The position numbers were made by a program, and so were the translations under genes. The notes under the pieces were generated by a model, which saw only the letters and a list, made by a program, of their open reading frames with translations, searched no databases and was not told where the DNA came from. A DNA stretch of 64,000 nucleotides, from positions 154,102 to 218,101 of the forward strand of contig JAKUCV010002209.1 of assembly GCA_028386065.3 (NCBI GenBank). The letters run 5' to 3'. The first letter of the stretch is position 1. Each line of letters opens with the position of its first letter. Below, one piece after another: positions 43,071 to 53,932 of the stretch. The DNA is from Turnera subulata. Lineage: Eukaryota; Streptophyta; Magnoliopsida; Malpighiales; Passifloraceae.

Positions 43071-46000
43071 ATGGCGACTGGAACTGTGCCGGCGTCTTTT
43101 TCTGGGCTAAAGATGAAAGAATCGAGCTTGGGATTTGGAAAGAGTATGGATTTTGTGAGGGTTTGTGATGTGAGGAGGATTAAGTCTGGTAGAAAGAGGA
43201 TATCAATGATTCGTAACTCCAATCCTGGCCCGGAAACGGTTGAACTCCAGCCTGCCTCTGAAGGGAGTCCTTTGTTAGGTGATAAAAATATTCATCTCTT
43301 AAGTCTGGGTATTTTGTTTTACTTGGATAGTTTGTTGGGAGATGCAAGCATCTTAGTTTTCCATTATTTCACTGATTTGGTGGATTGAGGATGCCAATAT
43401 CTACTCTTTGAAGCTAAGTGTCTACTGTCAATCTCTAGTAGAGATTTATTGAATGTTTTCATTGGTTTTGAGCGCAGTTCCGAGGCAGAAGTATTGTGAA
43501 TCAATAAACAAGACTGTCAGGAGGAAAACAAGAACTGTAACAGTAGGAAATGTGCCTCTTGGTAGTGAGCATCCTATAAGGATCCAAACCATGACAACAA
43601 CCGACACTAGAGATGTTGCTGCAACAGTTGAACAGGTTGGTTGACTTTTTTCCCCATTTCTGCTCTTGTAACTTCGTTTCAGTTCAATTGTTGATCTCTT
43701 TGGTGACTAATTTTTGTTCTCAATGATTGAGTTACACAGTTCTTTGGGCTTTTGTATAAACTCAGTCACTTTCTTTTTGTTAGGTAATGAGAATAGCAGA
43801 CAAGGGGGCAGACATAGTTCGAATAACAGTCCAAGGAAAGAAAGAAGCCGATGCCTGCTTTGAAATAAAAAACACTCTTGTGCAGAAAAAGTAGGGCTCT
43901 TTACTGTAAGCAAGCATATGCGTCCTTGTATTTTATATGTGGCTAAACGGTCTTCTATATTTACTGTTTCTGCAGTTACAATATACCTCTAGTTGCAGAT
44001 ATTCATTTTGCTCCATCTGTGGCTTTGAGAGTAGCTGAATGCTTTGACAAGATTCGTGTCAACCCAGGAAATTTTGGTACATATAAGCAACCATTCTTTC
44101 ATTGTTGTTCTTGATGATTGATAAAGCCTTTTAGACTCATTTAAGGTCTGTCATTGCAGCTGATAGGCGTGCTCAGTTCGAGAAGCTAGAATACACGGAA
44201 GACGACTATCAGAAGGAAATTGAGCACATCGAGGAGGTATCAGCTCAGCCTGCATCATAAGCATGATTTGGCTGTTAAGCAAATCTTTTCGTCTTTTCTG
44301 CCTGTATGTGCACTGATTCCTAGATGCATTTCCCTTTTCTTTTTTACTTGCCAGGTTTTTACTCCATTGGTTGAGAAATGCAAGAAATATGGGAGGGCAA
44401 TGCGTATTGGGACAAACCATGGGAGCCTTTCAGATCGGATAATGAGCTACTATGGAGATTCCCCAAGGGGAATGGTGAGGAGTTACTTCACTGATGATGC
44501 TGGGCCATTTGTTGTACTTTAAGATTCAGTGGCATGGCTTTAATTTTTTTATTTTTTTTCCCAAACAGGTTGAGTCTGCATTTGAGTTTGCAAGGATATG
44601 TCGGAAGTTGGACTACCATAATTTTGTTTTTTCAATGAAAGCAAGCAATCCGGTTGTTATGGTCCAAGCTTACCGTCTGCTTGTAGCAGAAATGTATGTC
44701 CAAGGCTGGGATTATCCGTTGCACTTGGGAGTGACTGAAGCCGGAGAAGGTGAAGATGGACGGATGAAATCAGCCATTGGTATTGGAACTCTTCTCCAGG
44801 TATGTTTATGATTTGAAATGCACATTAAAAAATTCATGGCCTTGTAGGAAACAAATGCCGCCAAATTTCACAGCTATTCAGTAGCAAATTGCTTTTGCAC
44901 TGAAAACTTGAGTTAGGCTATCTCCTTTTGTGTAAAAGAAGTTTCTTCAACTAGGAAGAGAATGTAATGAACAACTGATACTGATCTGGACGTGTTCAAA
45001 CTGATGGAAATGTATTTGATACCCTCACATTTGTTCCCACGTGCAGGATGGATTGGGTGATACAATCCGGGTTTCACTGACAGAGGCACCAGAGGAGGAG
45101 ATAGAGCCTTGCACGAGATTGGCTAACCTTGGTATGAAGGCTGCTGAAGTTCAGCAAGGAGTGGTAAGAATTTAGGATAGAGAACATTACAATTTATGAA
45201 AACACAAAGCTAATCCTGGTCATACTTTTGTCACTAGGCGCCTTTTGAGGAAAAGCACAGGCATTATTTCGATTTCCAGCGCCGTTCTGGTCAATTGCCA
45301 GTTCAAAAAGAGGTCAGCCTTCTGAAAATTTATAGCATTTGTCAGCTCATCTCTCTGTTCAGGCTCAGAGACCTGAGATTAATTTCGGTGTAATTTCAGG
45401 GCGAAGAGGTGGATTATAGGGGTGCCCTGCACCGTGATGGCTCTGTTCTTATGTCAGTTTCACTCGATCAGTTAAAGGTAATCACTTGCTGCTGCTTCAA
45501 TTTTATTTCCAATATATGCATGGCTCTTTCGATATATGTCCCTGCATATAATTGTTTTTGCTTTTATCTTACGATTGTGGAGTGAGATCTTAATGTTATT
45601 TTTGCATTTTCCCCTTGCAGGCACCAGAGCTACTCTACAAGTCACTTGCAGCGAAGCTTGTTATTGGGATGCCTTTTAAGGTGAATTCTGCTTTCCATAA
45701 AATCCATGGAAAGACTATTGCGTCAGTGTTGCTATTTATTATGAATCATAGCTTTTGTTGACTCAACTATCTGTGGCTAGGATCTGGCGACTGTTGACTC
45801 AATCCTACTGAGGGAACTGCCTCCTGTGGATGATAGTGATGCTGTAAAATCCCTTACTCTCTCTTGCTTCTTTCATCCAGAAAATGAAATCTCTCTTATC
45901 CCACATAAGAATGACTTATTGTTATCCTCTTTTACTCATTTTCAGAGGCTAGCTCTCAAAAGGTTGATAGATATTAGCATGGGAGTCATAGCTCCTTTGT

Positions 46001-47830
46001 CTGAGCAGCTGACCAAGCCATTACCGAATGCTATGGCTCTTGTAAATCTTAAAGAGTTGTCAACTGGTGCATACAAGCTTTTGCCAGAAGGTGCAATTTT
46101 CTCATTGTACTCCCCTCTGGGTTCTAACTAGTTTGCTTCTTTTTGTACCAAGTCTTATTAACAGCACTATGCAATTACTTCAGGAACTCGTTTGGTTGTG
46201 TCTGTACGTGGTGACGAGCCTTATGAAGAGCTGGAAATCCTCAAAGGCAGTGACGTGACAATGCTTCTTCATGATGTCCCATATACTGAAGAAAAGATTG
46301 GTAGAGTCCATGCAGCACGAAGGTAATAGTTTTGTCAACCATTCATTTACAGAACAAGACACTGCAAAAGGAATTACTGTCAGATATGGCCATTGGTTTC
46401 CCTTTATTCACTCAAGGTTTCACAAATGGCCTAGTTTGCAACGAAGATTTCATTGTAATGAAGGATTCATAAGCTAAAGACACTCGCATCTGGACATATG
46501 ATGCACATGCAAAGAAAGAGTACTACGTATAGAGGAACTTCTCTTTCTGGCACCCTCCTTTCTTTGAGTGGCTTTAAACAATATTTACCATTCTACAAAC
46601 AATTTAAGATGACAGAATGGACCTATAACCAGTAGCTAATATAGGCAAGTTGAAACATCTGCTGCTGCAGAAGGTTCACATGGTCAGCATGAGTCTCTGT
46701 TAGTTCAGTTAACGAACCCAATTATTGTTTAATATACTGATTTAGAATTCGTTACAGCTAAAGGCACCATATTCCTGTTTGTATGCAGGTTGTTTGAGTA
46801 TCTTGGAGAGAATGATCTGAATTTTCCTGTGATTCATCATATTCAGTTTCCAAATGGTACGCATAGGTAATGACAAACTATTAAAAGTGATTGACTCTGA
46901 TGTAACTAATTAGTTTCCCATTTGATATTATTTTATATATTTATAGATTTTTTATTTTTCATTTTTCATTTGTGCAGGGATGACTTGGTTATTGGTGCTG
47001 GCACAAATGCAGGAGCCCTATTGGTGGATGGTCTTGGAGATGGGGTCCTGATAGAAGCCCCAGATCAGGATTTTGATTTTCTGAGGAACACATCTTTCAA
47101 CTTATTACAAGGTTGCAGAATGAGGAACACAAAGACGGTATGAGTTCCATGTTAGGCATTAAATGGGATGTGAGAAGTCCAAAAGGAGATAATTGCCTTT
47201 ACTAGCAATGTTTAAGTTAAAACATTCTTGTTTCAGGAGTATGTGTCTTGTCCATCCTGTGGTAGGACTTTGTTTGACCTTCAAGAAATAAGTGCAGAAA
47301 TACGAGAAAAGACGTCTCACTTGCCCGGTGTCTCGGTAATCATCTATGCATTCCTTTGCACTTTGCTCAGATGATTGCATAGAAGTGCTATAACTTAAAA
47401 TCTTTTGTCATTTTTCCCTCTCAGATTGCAATCATGGGTTGCATTGTGAATGGTCCGGGGGAGATGGCTGATGCAGATTTTGGTTATGTTGGTGGCTCTC
47501 CAGGAAAGATAGACCTTTACGTAGGGAAGGTAGTGCAATACTCTCTCGCTTTATAGCTCAGTGTTTACTTTTCTTTCTCTTCTTCTTCAATAGGGACAAA
47601 TATACATGTTCCATGTTTTCTGTTAGGCACCTGGAAGTGGAACTAAAGCTCAGAACATGTTTTGCACGTCTTATGTTGTTTGTTTGAAATTAATAGTGTG
47701 AATAACAATAACTTGGATATCATTTCAGACGGTGGTACAGCGTGGGATTGCAATGGAGAATGCAACCGATGCCTTGATTCAGTTAATTAAGGATCACGGT
47801 CGCTGGGTGGACCCTCCTTCAGAAGAGTAA
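43071..47830 (+). CDS. HDS: 4-hydroxy-3-methylbut-2-enyl diphosphate synthase, chloroplastic (GcpE/IspG)
   Basis: Penultimate enzyme of the plastid MEP isoprenoid pathway; reduces MEcPP to HMBPP using a [4Fe-4S] cluster. Nineteen exons give 740 aa (Arabidopsis HDS about 741): 43071-43278, 43478-43635, 43784-43890, 43976-44076, 44160-44236, 44355-44474, 44569-44799, 45047-45163, 45238-45312, 45400-45477, 45621-45680, 45781-45843, 45946-46090, 46184-46322, 46789-46866, 46978-47137, 47237-47335, 47425-47529, 47729-47830. A Ser/Arg/Lys-rich transit peptide precedes the TIM-barrel domain ([62 protein letters not shown]). The plant-specific insert domain follows. The C-terminal Fe-S domain shows [12 protein letters not shown] and [21 protein letters not shown], supplying the three Cys and the Glu ligand. 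All introns are GT-AG. Confidence 0.97.
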
Positions 47831-49196
47831 ATCCAGGTAGTTTCAATTCAACATCTAAGAGGGCAGTAGAAGGAATATGTGCTGTACTGTACATTACGGA
47901 AAAGAATTGAAATCTTCTTGTAGAGGGAGCAAATCATGGGAAAAAATTCCCCTTTGTATCAACCAGGATGTAAACTTGCTTTAATGGCATGCAATAACAC
48001 TCCCTCATTATCATCATACAAATCGAACTATGATTCCTCCTGAGCCACACAGAAGATATTATTACTGGTGTTATGGCTTAATATTAATATCTACTACCCC
48101 CATTAAAGACCCTGCTTTTTTAATTCGTCAAGTTATTTGGCCTGTATCAGATACTAAGAGTTCAATTTGACATTATTGAATCAGCACTTAAGGGACATGA
48201 GCCCATTTTACTACAGGCAAGATACTAAGCACAGCCAAGTCTTGGGATATATAGCTACTATATATATGAAACCAGGATTTAAGGATTTTGCCATCTCTAT
48301 TCCCAGGTATTATATAAGAGTTGTGATATATGTTATTTCACTACGATGTAACTAAGATTGCAATATTAAAATGTGAAGATTGGAAAACCTTTAGAGGGAG
48401 CAAAAAAAAATAAAAGCCTGGACTCTCTGATATTTTTATGTGTGCAGCTGGGCCATAGACCCCGTCCCTTTGACTAACGCGTTGCCCATTGACTCAAGGC
48501 GTGGGCTTTTACTTGGACCCGCTGGCCGCTTGGGACTACCGAGTGCACGGCGTTCGAGACCCGTTTAAGCCCCTTTAGTTATGGATTGATGCTAACAAGT
48601 TTTGGGCACAAGTTTAAGCAATATTCTGGAATAATCCTAAGCCCGTGTGTATAATCAATCAAAGGGAGGCAAAGGTTGCTTATTGACCTAGCTGGGTGAC
48701 ATGTGACTTTTAAGTTTGGACAAAATATATACTAAATAATCCAACCATACTTGCCTTACGAGTTTACTTGTTATAGCTAAAGTAAAATGTTCAAAGGTCA
48801 GCCCCTTACCTCAAATCAAAGCAAATTGAAGGTCAATATAGATTAAATCAAAGATTAAACAATCCGGTTGGGAAGTAGCTAGAATGTGAATGTTATTTTT
48901 GGTACATGTGCCATGTGATATTCAAGGGGCGAGAAGTGTATTTTGGTGCTGGTGAGAGGAAGAACGACGAGCCACTTCTGGTAAACTATGAACTTAAGCC
49001 ACATGTTAAAAGAAGAGATCAGGGATTGGGCAATCAGGCAATTTTGTAATATATGGGTGTGAGATAGCTTCAATAGAGTGATTTTGAGGATATACAATTA
49101 GCATAACGGTTCAGTAAGTATTAATTATACTAACAAGGTGAATCTTCCTTTTCCGAACACATTACATAATACTTTCAAAATTGGATGTGAAGCTGA

Positions 49197-49251
49197 GAAA
49201 CATGCAAGTGGCACCTTTATGTTCTCGGCAAAAAAAGAAACATGCAAGTGG
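49197..49251. repeat. Micro-insertion of 25 nt ending in A7 between perfect 15-bp direct repeats
   Basis: GAAACATGCAAGTGG at 49197-49211 and 49237-49251 flanks CACCTTTATGTTCTCGGC followed by seven A. The second target copy is also the start of the tandem repeat at 49241. Confidence 0.8.
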
Positions 49252-49362
49252 GATAAACCATGTTAAAAATGACCAGTATTAGTTCTTGGTGACAATCATC
49301 ACATGCGAGTAGGATAAACCATGTCAAAAGGACCAGAATTAGTTGGTGGTGACAATCATCAC
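49241..49362. repeat. About 61-bp tandem repeat, two copies
   Basis: Unit 1 from 49241 (CATGCAAGTGGGATAAACCATG...GGTGACAATCATCA) and unit 2 from about 49302 (CATGCGAGTAGGATAAACCATG...GGTGACAATCATCA) are about 90% alike by eye with a one-base length difference. Confidence 0.8.
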
Positions 49363-50776
49363 TCCGACGCCTTTTAACTAAATTTGGGTTTACACCGAAC
49401 AATATTTTTTCAAAATATACTATTGTCTAAAATATCACATGTTTAGGAGTTTTTGAAAGATAAAAAAAAAAACTTACCACACTTTGAAGTTGAAAATGGT
49501 GTACCCGAATTAACACAAGCATATGTACCAGTTTTTATTAGTGCCGCAGAGTTAATAAGAAAATCTTAGCATTCAAAGCAATTTGTAAATCTTGGTGCAA
49601 TTGTACTTTGACATGAAGTCTCCTCAAATTGGTGTTGGCAGATAATTCATATATGTAAGCCAATGATTAAGTTCGCTATCAATCTCAAACGCCTTTGTTG
49701 AAGATGAATTGCTAGTGAGCTCGTTAGTCATTTCTTTATTTCTTAGGAACGATGAAAACTACACTATTTCTTAAGAATACTACATAATAGCCAATATTAA
49801 CTTAAAATAAATTCAAATATTTCTATTTACAACTATCCACCCTACACGACAATTGGAAACCCAGTGCTCTGCCGCCAAAAACATGCGCCGGCACTCGTAA
49901 TAGTAAAAGCCCACGGGAGATACTTAAGCCTAAGGGAGTACCAATTTATCAGCCGAATAAAATGATGGCAGAGATAATGCCCAGGTGGTTAATTTCTGGA
50001 TCGAAAAGAAAAAAAAAAAAGATAGGTAAGCATCATTTTTACGGTGGTGCTTATCGAATCGCGCCTGACCAATCTAGAAACGAGCATTCATGTTAGGCAA
50101 GAAGGAAGAAGACAAATCTATTCCGCCATACATAATATAATTGTCGATCTAGATCCGCCGATACGATAATGACCAAATTAATGCAAGCTGTAATGATGAG
50201 TCAAAATAAAGGAAACGACAACTTTTATTCCATACATAATACAACTAATTGCCGATACAGTATGATCCCACATTCCTCCAGTTAAAAATTGTTTCCATAT
50301 TAATGACTTCTAGGACCAGACGTGGCTAAACCCACTCGAAGCGAAACAAATGGAAGTTAAAGAAGTAAGAACAAATCAGTACTTATTCATCGAGGCACTA
50401 AACAATATACAACGGTGTGGTACTAGTGGGTAGCAATAGCAGAAAGCAACCATAACAAAAGCAAATCAATTAAAAATAAGATTCAGGTAATTAATATCGT
50501 ATAGGGAATGAATCTAACAAAACAGCATCCTCCTCCAAACCCAAATCCAATCGTATACCAGATGACAACAAAAAAAAAGAAATACTAACACTAAACGAAT
50601 AGGAAATGAAATAAATTTAATAAACTAGAAAAGGATAAAAAAAAAAAGAAGAGTAATATAGCAGTAGCAGCAGTACGTGGGTGGTGGTAGGTAGCGAGTA
50701 GTAGTAAGTAAGTAAAAGTAAATAATAACGAGAAAATTACTGTGTGGTTTTAACAGAGTGAGTGAGTGAGTCACGG

Positions 50777-51268
50777 TCACAGAAGCTCTCTCCTGGCAGC
50801 GTAACCATACTGAGACCTCCTGATATTATCCTGCCTCTTCTTGTACACCACTCCCCCAAATCCGACCAGACACGCCGCCGCAATCACCCCCACCGCTATC
50901 CCCGCCTTCTTCCCCCCGGTCATCCCTCCTCCTCCTCCTCCGCTAGTTTCCGACTCCACATCCACATTGCTGCTGCGGCTGACGTCGCTCTCCGCCGGGG
51001 ACGGCACTGGAGAACTCTCCGGCGCCCACGCCGGGGTGGGAGCGGATCCCGGGGCGCCCAGATCTGAAGCCGGAGGGGGCGCCGGCGGGGACGATATCGA
51101 GTTGTCTGGCGACGGAGCCGGCGAGAGGGAAGGAGGAGAGGAAATGGACGGCCCGTCCGCGGGGGAGAGGTCCGGTGACGGGGATGGAGATGGAGAAGGG
51201 GTTTGGGAGAGAGAGAGTTGAGTGAGGATAGCAACTAACAGAAAGTAAAACAAGATTTTTGGTGCCAT
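50777..51268 (-). CDS. Arabinogalactan-like, Pro/Ser-rich secreted protein with C-terminal membrane segment
   Basis: A single-exon ORF of 163 aa. Residues 1-21 form a signal peptide (MAPKILFYFLLVAILTQLSL, cleavage near SLS-Q). Residues about 22-110 are dominated by SP, AP and PSPSP motifs, the substrates for prolyl hydroxylation and type II arabinogalactan addition. A Gly-rich hinge (SGGGGGGMTGGKK) leads to a single hydrophobic helix (AGIAVGVIAAACLVGFGGVV) and a basic tail (YKKRQDNIRRSQYGYAARREL). The tail marks a type I membrane protein rather than a GPI-anchored classical AGP. Expected at the plasma membrane facing the wall; function unknown. The high GC of the Pro/Ser part is normal for such genes. 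The other-strand ORFs here are shadows. Confidence 0.85.
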   Translation of the reverse strand: MAPKILFYFLLVAILTQLSLSQTPSPSPSPSPDLSPADGPSISSPPSLSPAPSPDNSISSPPAPPPASDLGAPGSAPTPAWAPESSPVPSPAESDVSRSSNVDVESETSGGGGGGMTGGKKAGIAVGVIAAACLVGFGGVVYKKRQDNIRRSQYGYAARRELL

Positions 51269-52730
51269 TGAATATGGTACGTACGTAGTAAAAGAGAGAG
51301 AGAGAGTAGCTAAGTAGTAAATTTTCTAGAGATTCCGGATCTTGAAAACGGAAACGGAGTATTTGACACAACGGAGAAGAGAAGAGAAGAGAAGAGAAGA
51401 GTTTGGTGTGGATCTGTGTTATGAGGGGAAGGAAGGAACGTGGAAGAAAACAATGAGACGGTTTTTGAAAAAAATAACCCAAAAAAAAGGAAATGTAGTA
51501 AAGATATATAGAGAGGGAAGAGAGAGTGGGGGTGACACACCAACAGTTGGTTGGATTTTAGATCTATCTATCTAAGGTTTGGGGATGGAATTTGGGCTTA
51601 ATAAGGAGTCTCATTTAATTGGTGATTAAGGAAATTTGGGTTGTCATATTTATTCACTTTGATTTTAATTTTGGTTTAATAAGGAATTAAAGAGCGGAGT
51701 TATATGGAAAAGGATGGGTAAATTGGAAGCAAGTGATGTGATGATGTGTGTGTGTTAGTGGTATAAGCATGGAGAATGTGATGATGAATATGAAAATGTT
51801 GTGGTGTGTAATAGATGCATTGCATGACAATTAAAGTGACTTGATTCATCAACATGTTAGTTGTGTTAATCGACTCTTGTGTCAAACCGAGTATGACTTC
51901 ATTTCTTATGCTAATTGTATCCTACTAAATCTTTGATTGGGTTTCCTTAAGTAACTTTTTGATTAATACTACTTCTCTAAAACAATGCTACAAGATAATA
52001 TCAATTTGGCAGACTTTCCCATATCGAAAAAATTGGGATTAGCCAGTTCAACAAGGTCCACCGAAAACTACTCCTGGATTTTGCATATGCAAAATCTCTT
52101 AAATTGGTCAATTACATCTAAAATTAACCACAATTAAACTTTGTCAACTGCAGATCCATTACCCAAATCGAATCAACTATGAGATCGGGTCTTATGATGA
52201 TATTAGTTAAGATTCTCTACCATACATAGGTCATACAAAATAATGCTCAAATTTTACCCATTTTACAGCATGAGCACCATAGAATTCCTTGAGAATCAAT
52301 ATGATTCTGATAATACTTGTTTCAAATCATTTGTGACATTAAGTGTGAAAACCTTACCTTAATATGTTATACATCTATTTCGCTAAATTGCAGGTTAATA
52401 CAACATGAGAAGATATATGGTAAGTAATCTATGTCAATTTTTTCTACATATCTTGTTAAGCCTGGTAAGAATTACTAGATACATTGACAAAAGTTGAACA
52501 AACGGGTTTGAACAATATTACTATGAATTAAGGGTTTAGCTGTTTAGATATTTTAAAAGCAGTTAATTACAAAATACCCCCATAGAACCTAAAAAATTAC
52601 AAAATACCCCATTGAATTTTTTTTTTTTAATCAAACTTCACGCACCCCTGAATCAAATAATTATTGATTTAACCATCCGAATTTTGTTTTGGATTCAAAA
52701 CAACCCGTTACCTCCTCGTAGGTTTCTGTC

Positions 52731-52780
52731 AAAACTAATAGAGCTCCACTAAAAACTAGAAGGAAAAAAAAAAACTAATA
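52731..52780. repeat. Micro-insertion of 30 nt ending in an A-run between 10-bp direct repeats
   Basis: AAAACTAATA at 52731-52740 and 52771-52780 flanks a 30-nt insert starting GAGCTCCACT and ending AAGGAAAAAAA. The repeat is A-rich and short, so this case is weaker than the others. Confidence 0.5.
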
Positions 52781-53533
52781 ACCAGCCATTTAAATCACCT
52801 ATTCTCGGATGACCCTTCTTTTTTCAACGCTTTCACCACTTTGGTCCATACTCCATAATCTCCCAATGGGCTTCTCTTAGAATATTAGACACCTACTGCC
52901 AACGGAGAAAAAAATAATGACGGGCTAGGTGAAAATTTAACAAAAAATTTAAAGTTTTTGCAATGGATCAACTAAAAAGGACAAAGAAATGACGGACTAG
53001 CTGAAAATTACCAAACAACATGACACATGTTTTCTCAGAGTGATTATAGAGGCTTTTGCTCAACAAACCATCCATGATCAAGACCAACTTCACGTTTTTA
53101 AAATGGTGAACTCGTGATTCTTTTTACTAATATACAACCAAAAATAACAGTTTTCGTAAACCCATACGTAAAACAGGCAAGAGTAAGATCCATAAAAATA
53201 CTCTTTACAGTCCCCTTGAAACTTCTTTATGAGAATATATGTATTATAAGCAAGACGCTGGGGCACTTGGCACTCCTTCCTTCATTGACCTTTCTTCTCA
53301 CCATTTTTATGACTTTCAAAGCAACAGTAAGTTTGGATCTAGTCTACCATCACATAAATAAACAATTTTGTGTAGCTCTAGAAGAATTAAAAGAATGATG
53401 GGATCCTGAATTTGACATTGAAATAACGTAGATGCATGGAGGAGAGGACAGATCGGCAATGTTTTAAATGGTGTTGCTTCCTTTGGAAGTGGACCTTTAG
53501 GTAGGCTTTAGATTTCATAAATGGATGCGTAGC

Positions 53534-53582
53534 TAGGTGAAGTTGACTTTCTTTTTTACCAGACAGTAGGTGAAGTTGACTT
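53534..53582. repeat. Micro-insertion of 17 nt between perfect 16-bp direct repeats
   Basis: TAGGTGAAGTTGACTT at 53534-53549 and 53567-53582 flanks TCTTTTTTACCAGACAG. The T-run lies at the left end of the insert, so on the minus strand it reads as unique sequence followed by an A-run. Confidence 0.8.
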
Positions 53583-53932
53583 ATACTTGCGGCTTTGCCC
53601 TCGTGTATTAGCAGCCTAAACGGAACAAACTTCTGCACTTCTCTAAATAAACATTACAGATGGGGTTACCTGCACATGGACGTCTACTATTTCATTAATA
53701 GGAGCGGAAGCAAAGGGGACCAAGCCCAAGATTTTTACTAGTAATATATTATGTAGTATTATATATGTCAATATGGAGAAAAATATTAAGTGCTTTGAGG
53801 GGTAGAATATTATTGCATAACTTTGAGGTTTCTGGGTTTACGGTTTAAGTTTTGTTTTATCCCTTTCACTATATGCTTTTTTAAAATTTTTTTCTACTTA
53901 ACAGTTAATTACCTTCAGCAATGACCATGGTT

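Larger units (their letters stand above)
47831..50776. other. Intergenic region between HDS and the AGP-like gene
   Basis: Starts with the HDS 3' UTR. A short GC-richer island at about 48440-48600 stands out from its AT-rich surroundings and may be a transposon remnant. Tandem repeats and a micro-insertion occupy 49197-49362. The right end is the 3' UTR of the minus-strand AGP-like gene. No further gene recognised. Confidence 0.45.
51269..53932. other. Intergenic region: AGP-like promoter and AT-rich spacer
   Basis: The first 300 bp are the leader and promoter of the AGP-like gene (minus strand), including a pentameric (GAGAA)n microsatellite at about 51370-51400. Two micro-insertions lie at 52731 and 53534. 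Otherwise no gene or recognisable transposon was seen. Confidence 0.45.

Noticed and set aside
47922..48403. AGAGGGAGCAAA occurring in the HDS 3' UTR and again at about 48392
   Set aside because: A 12-nt match in two places with no further similarity is expected by chance at this scale.
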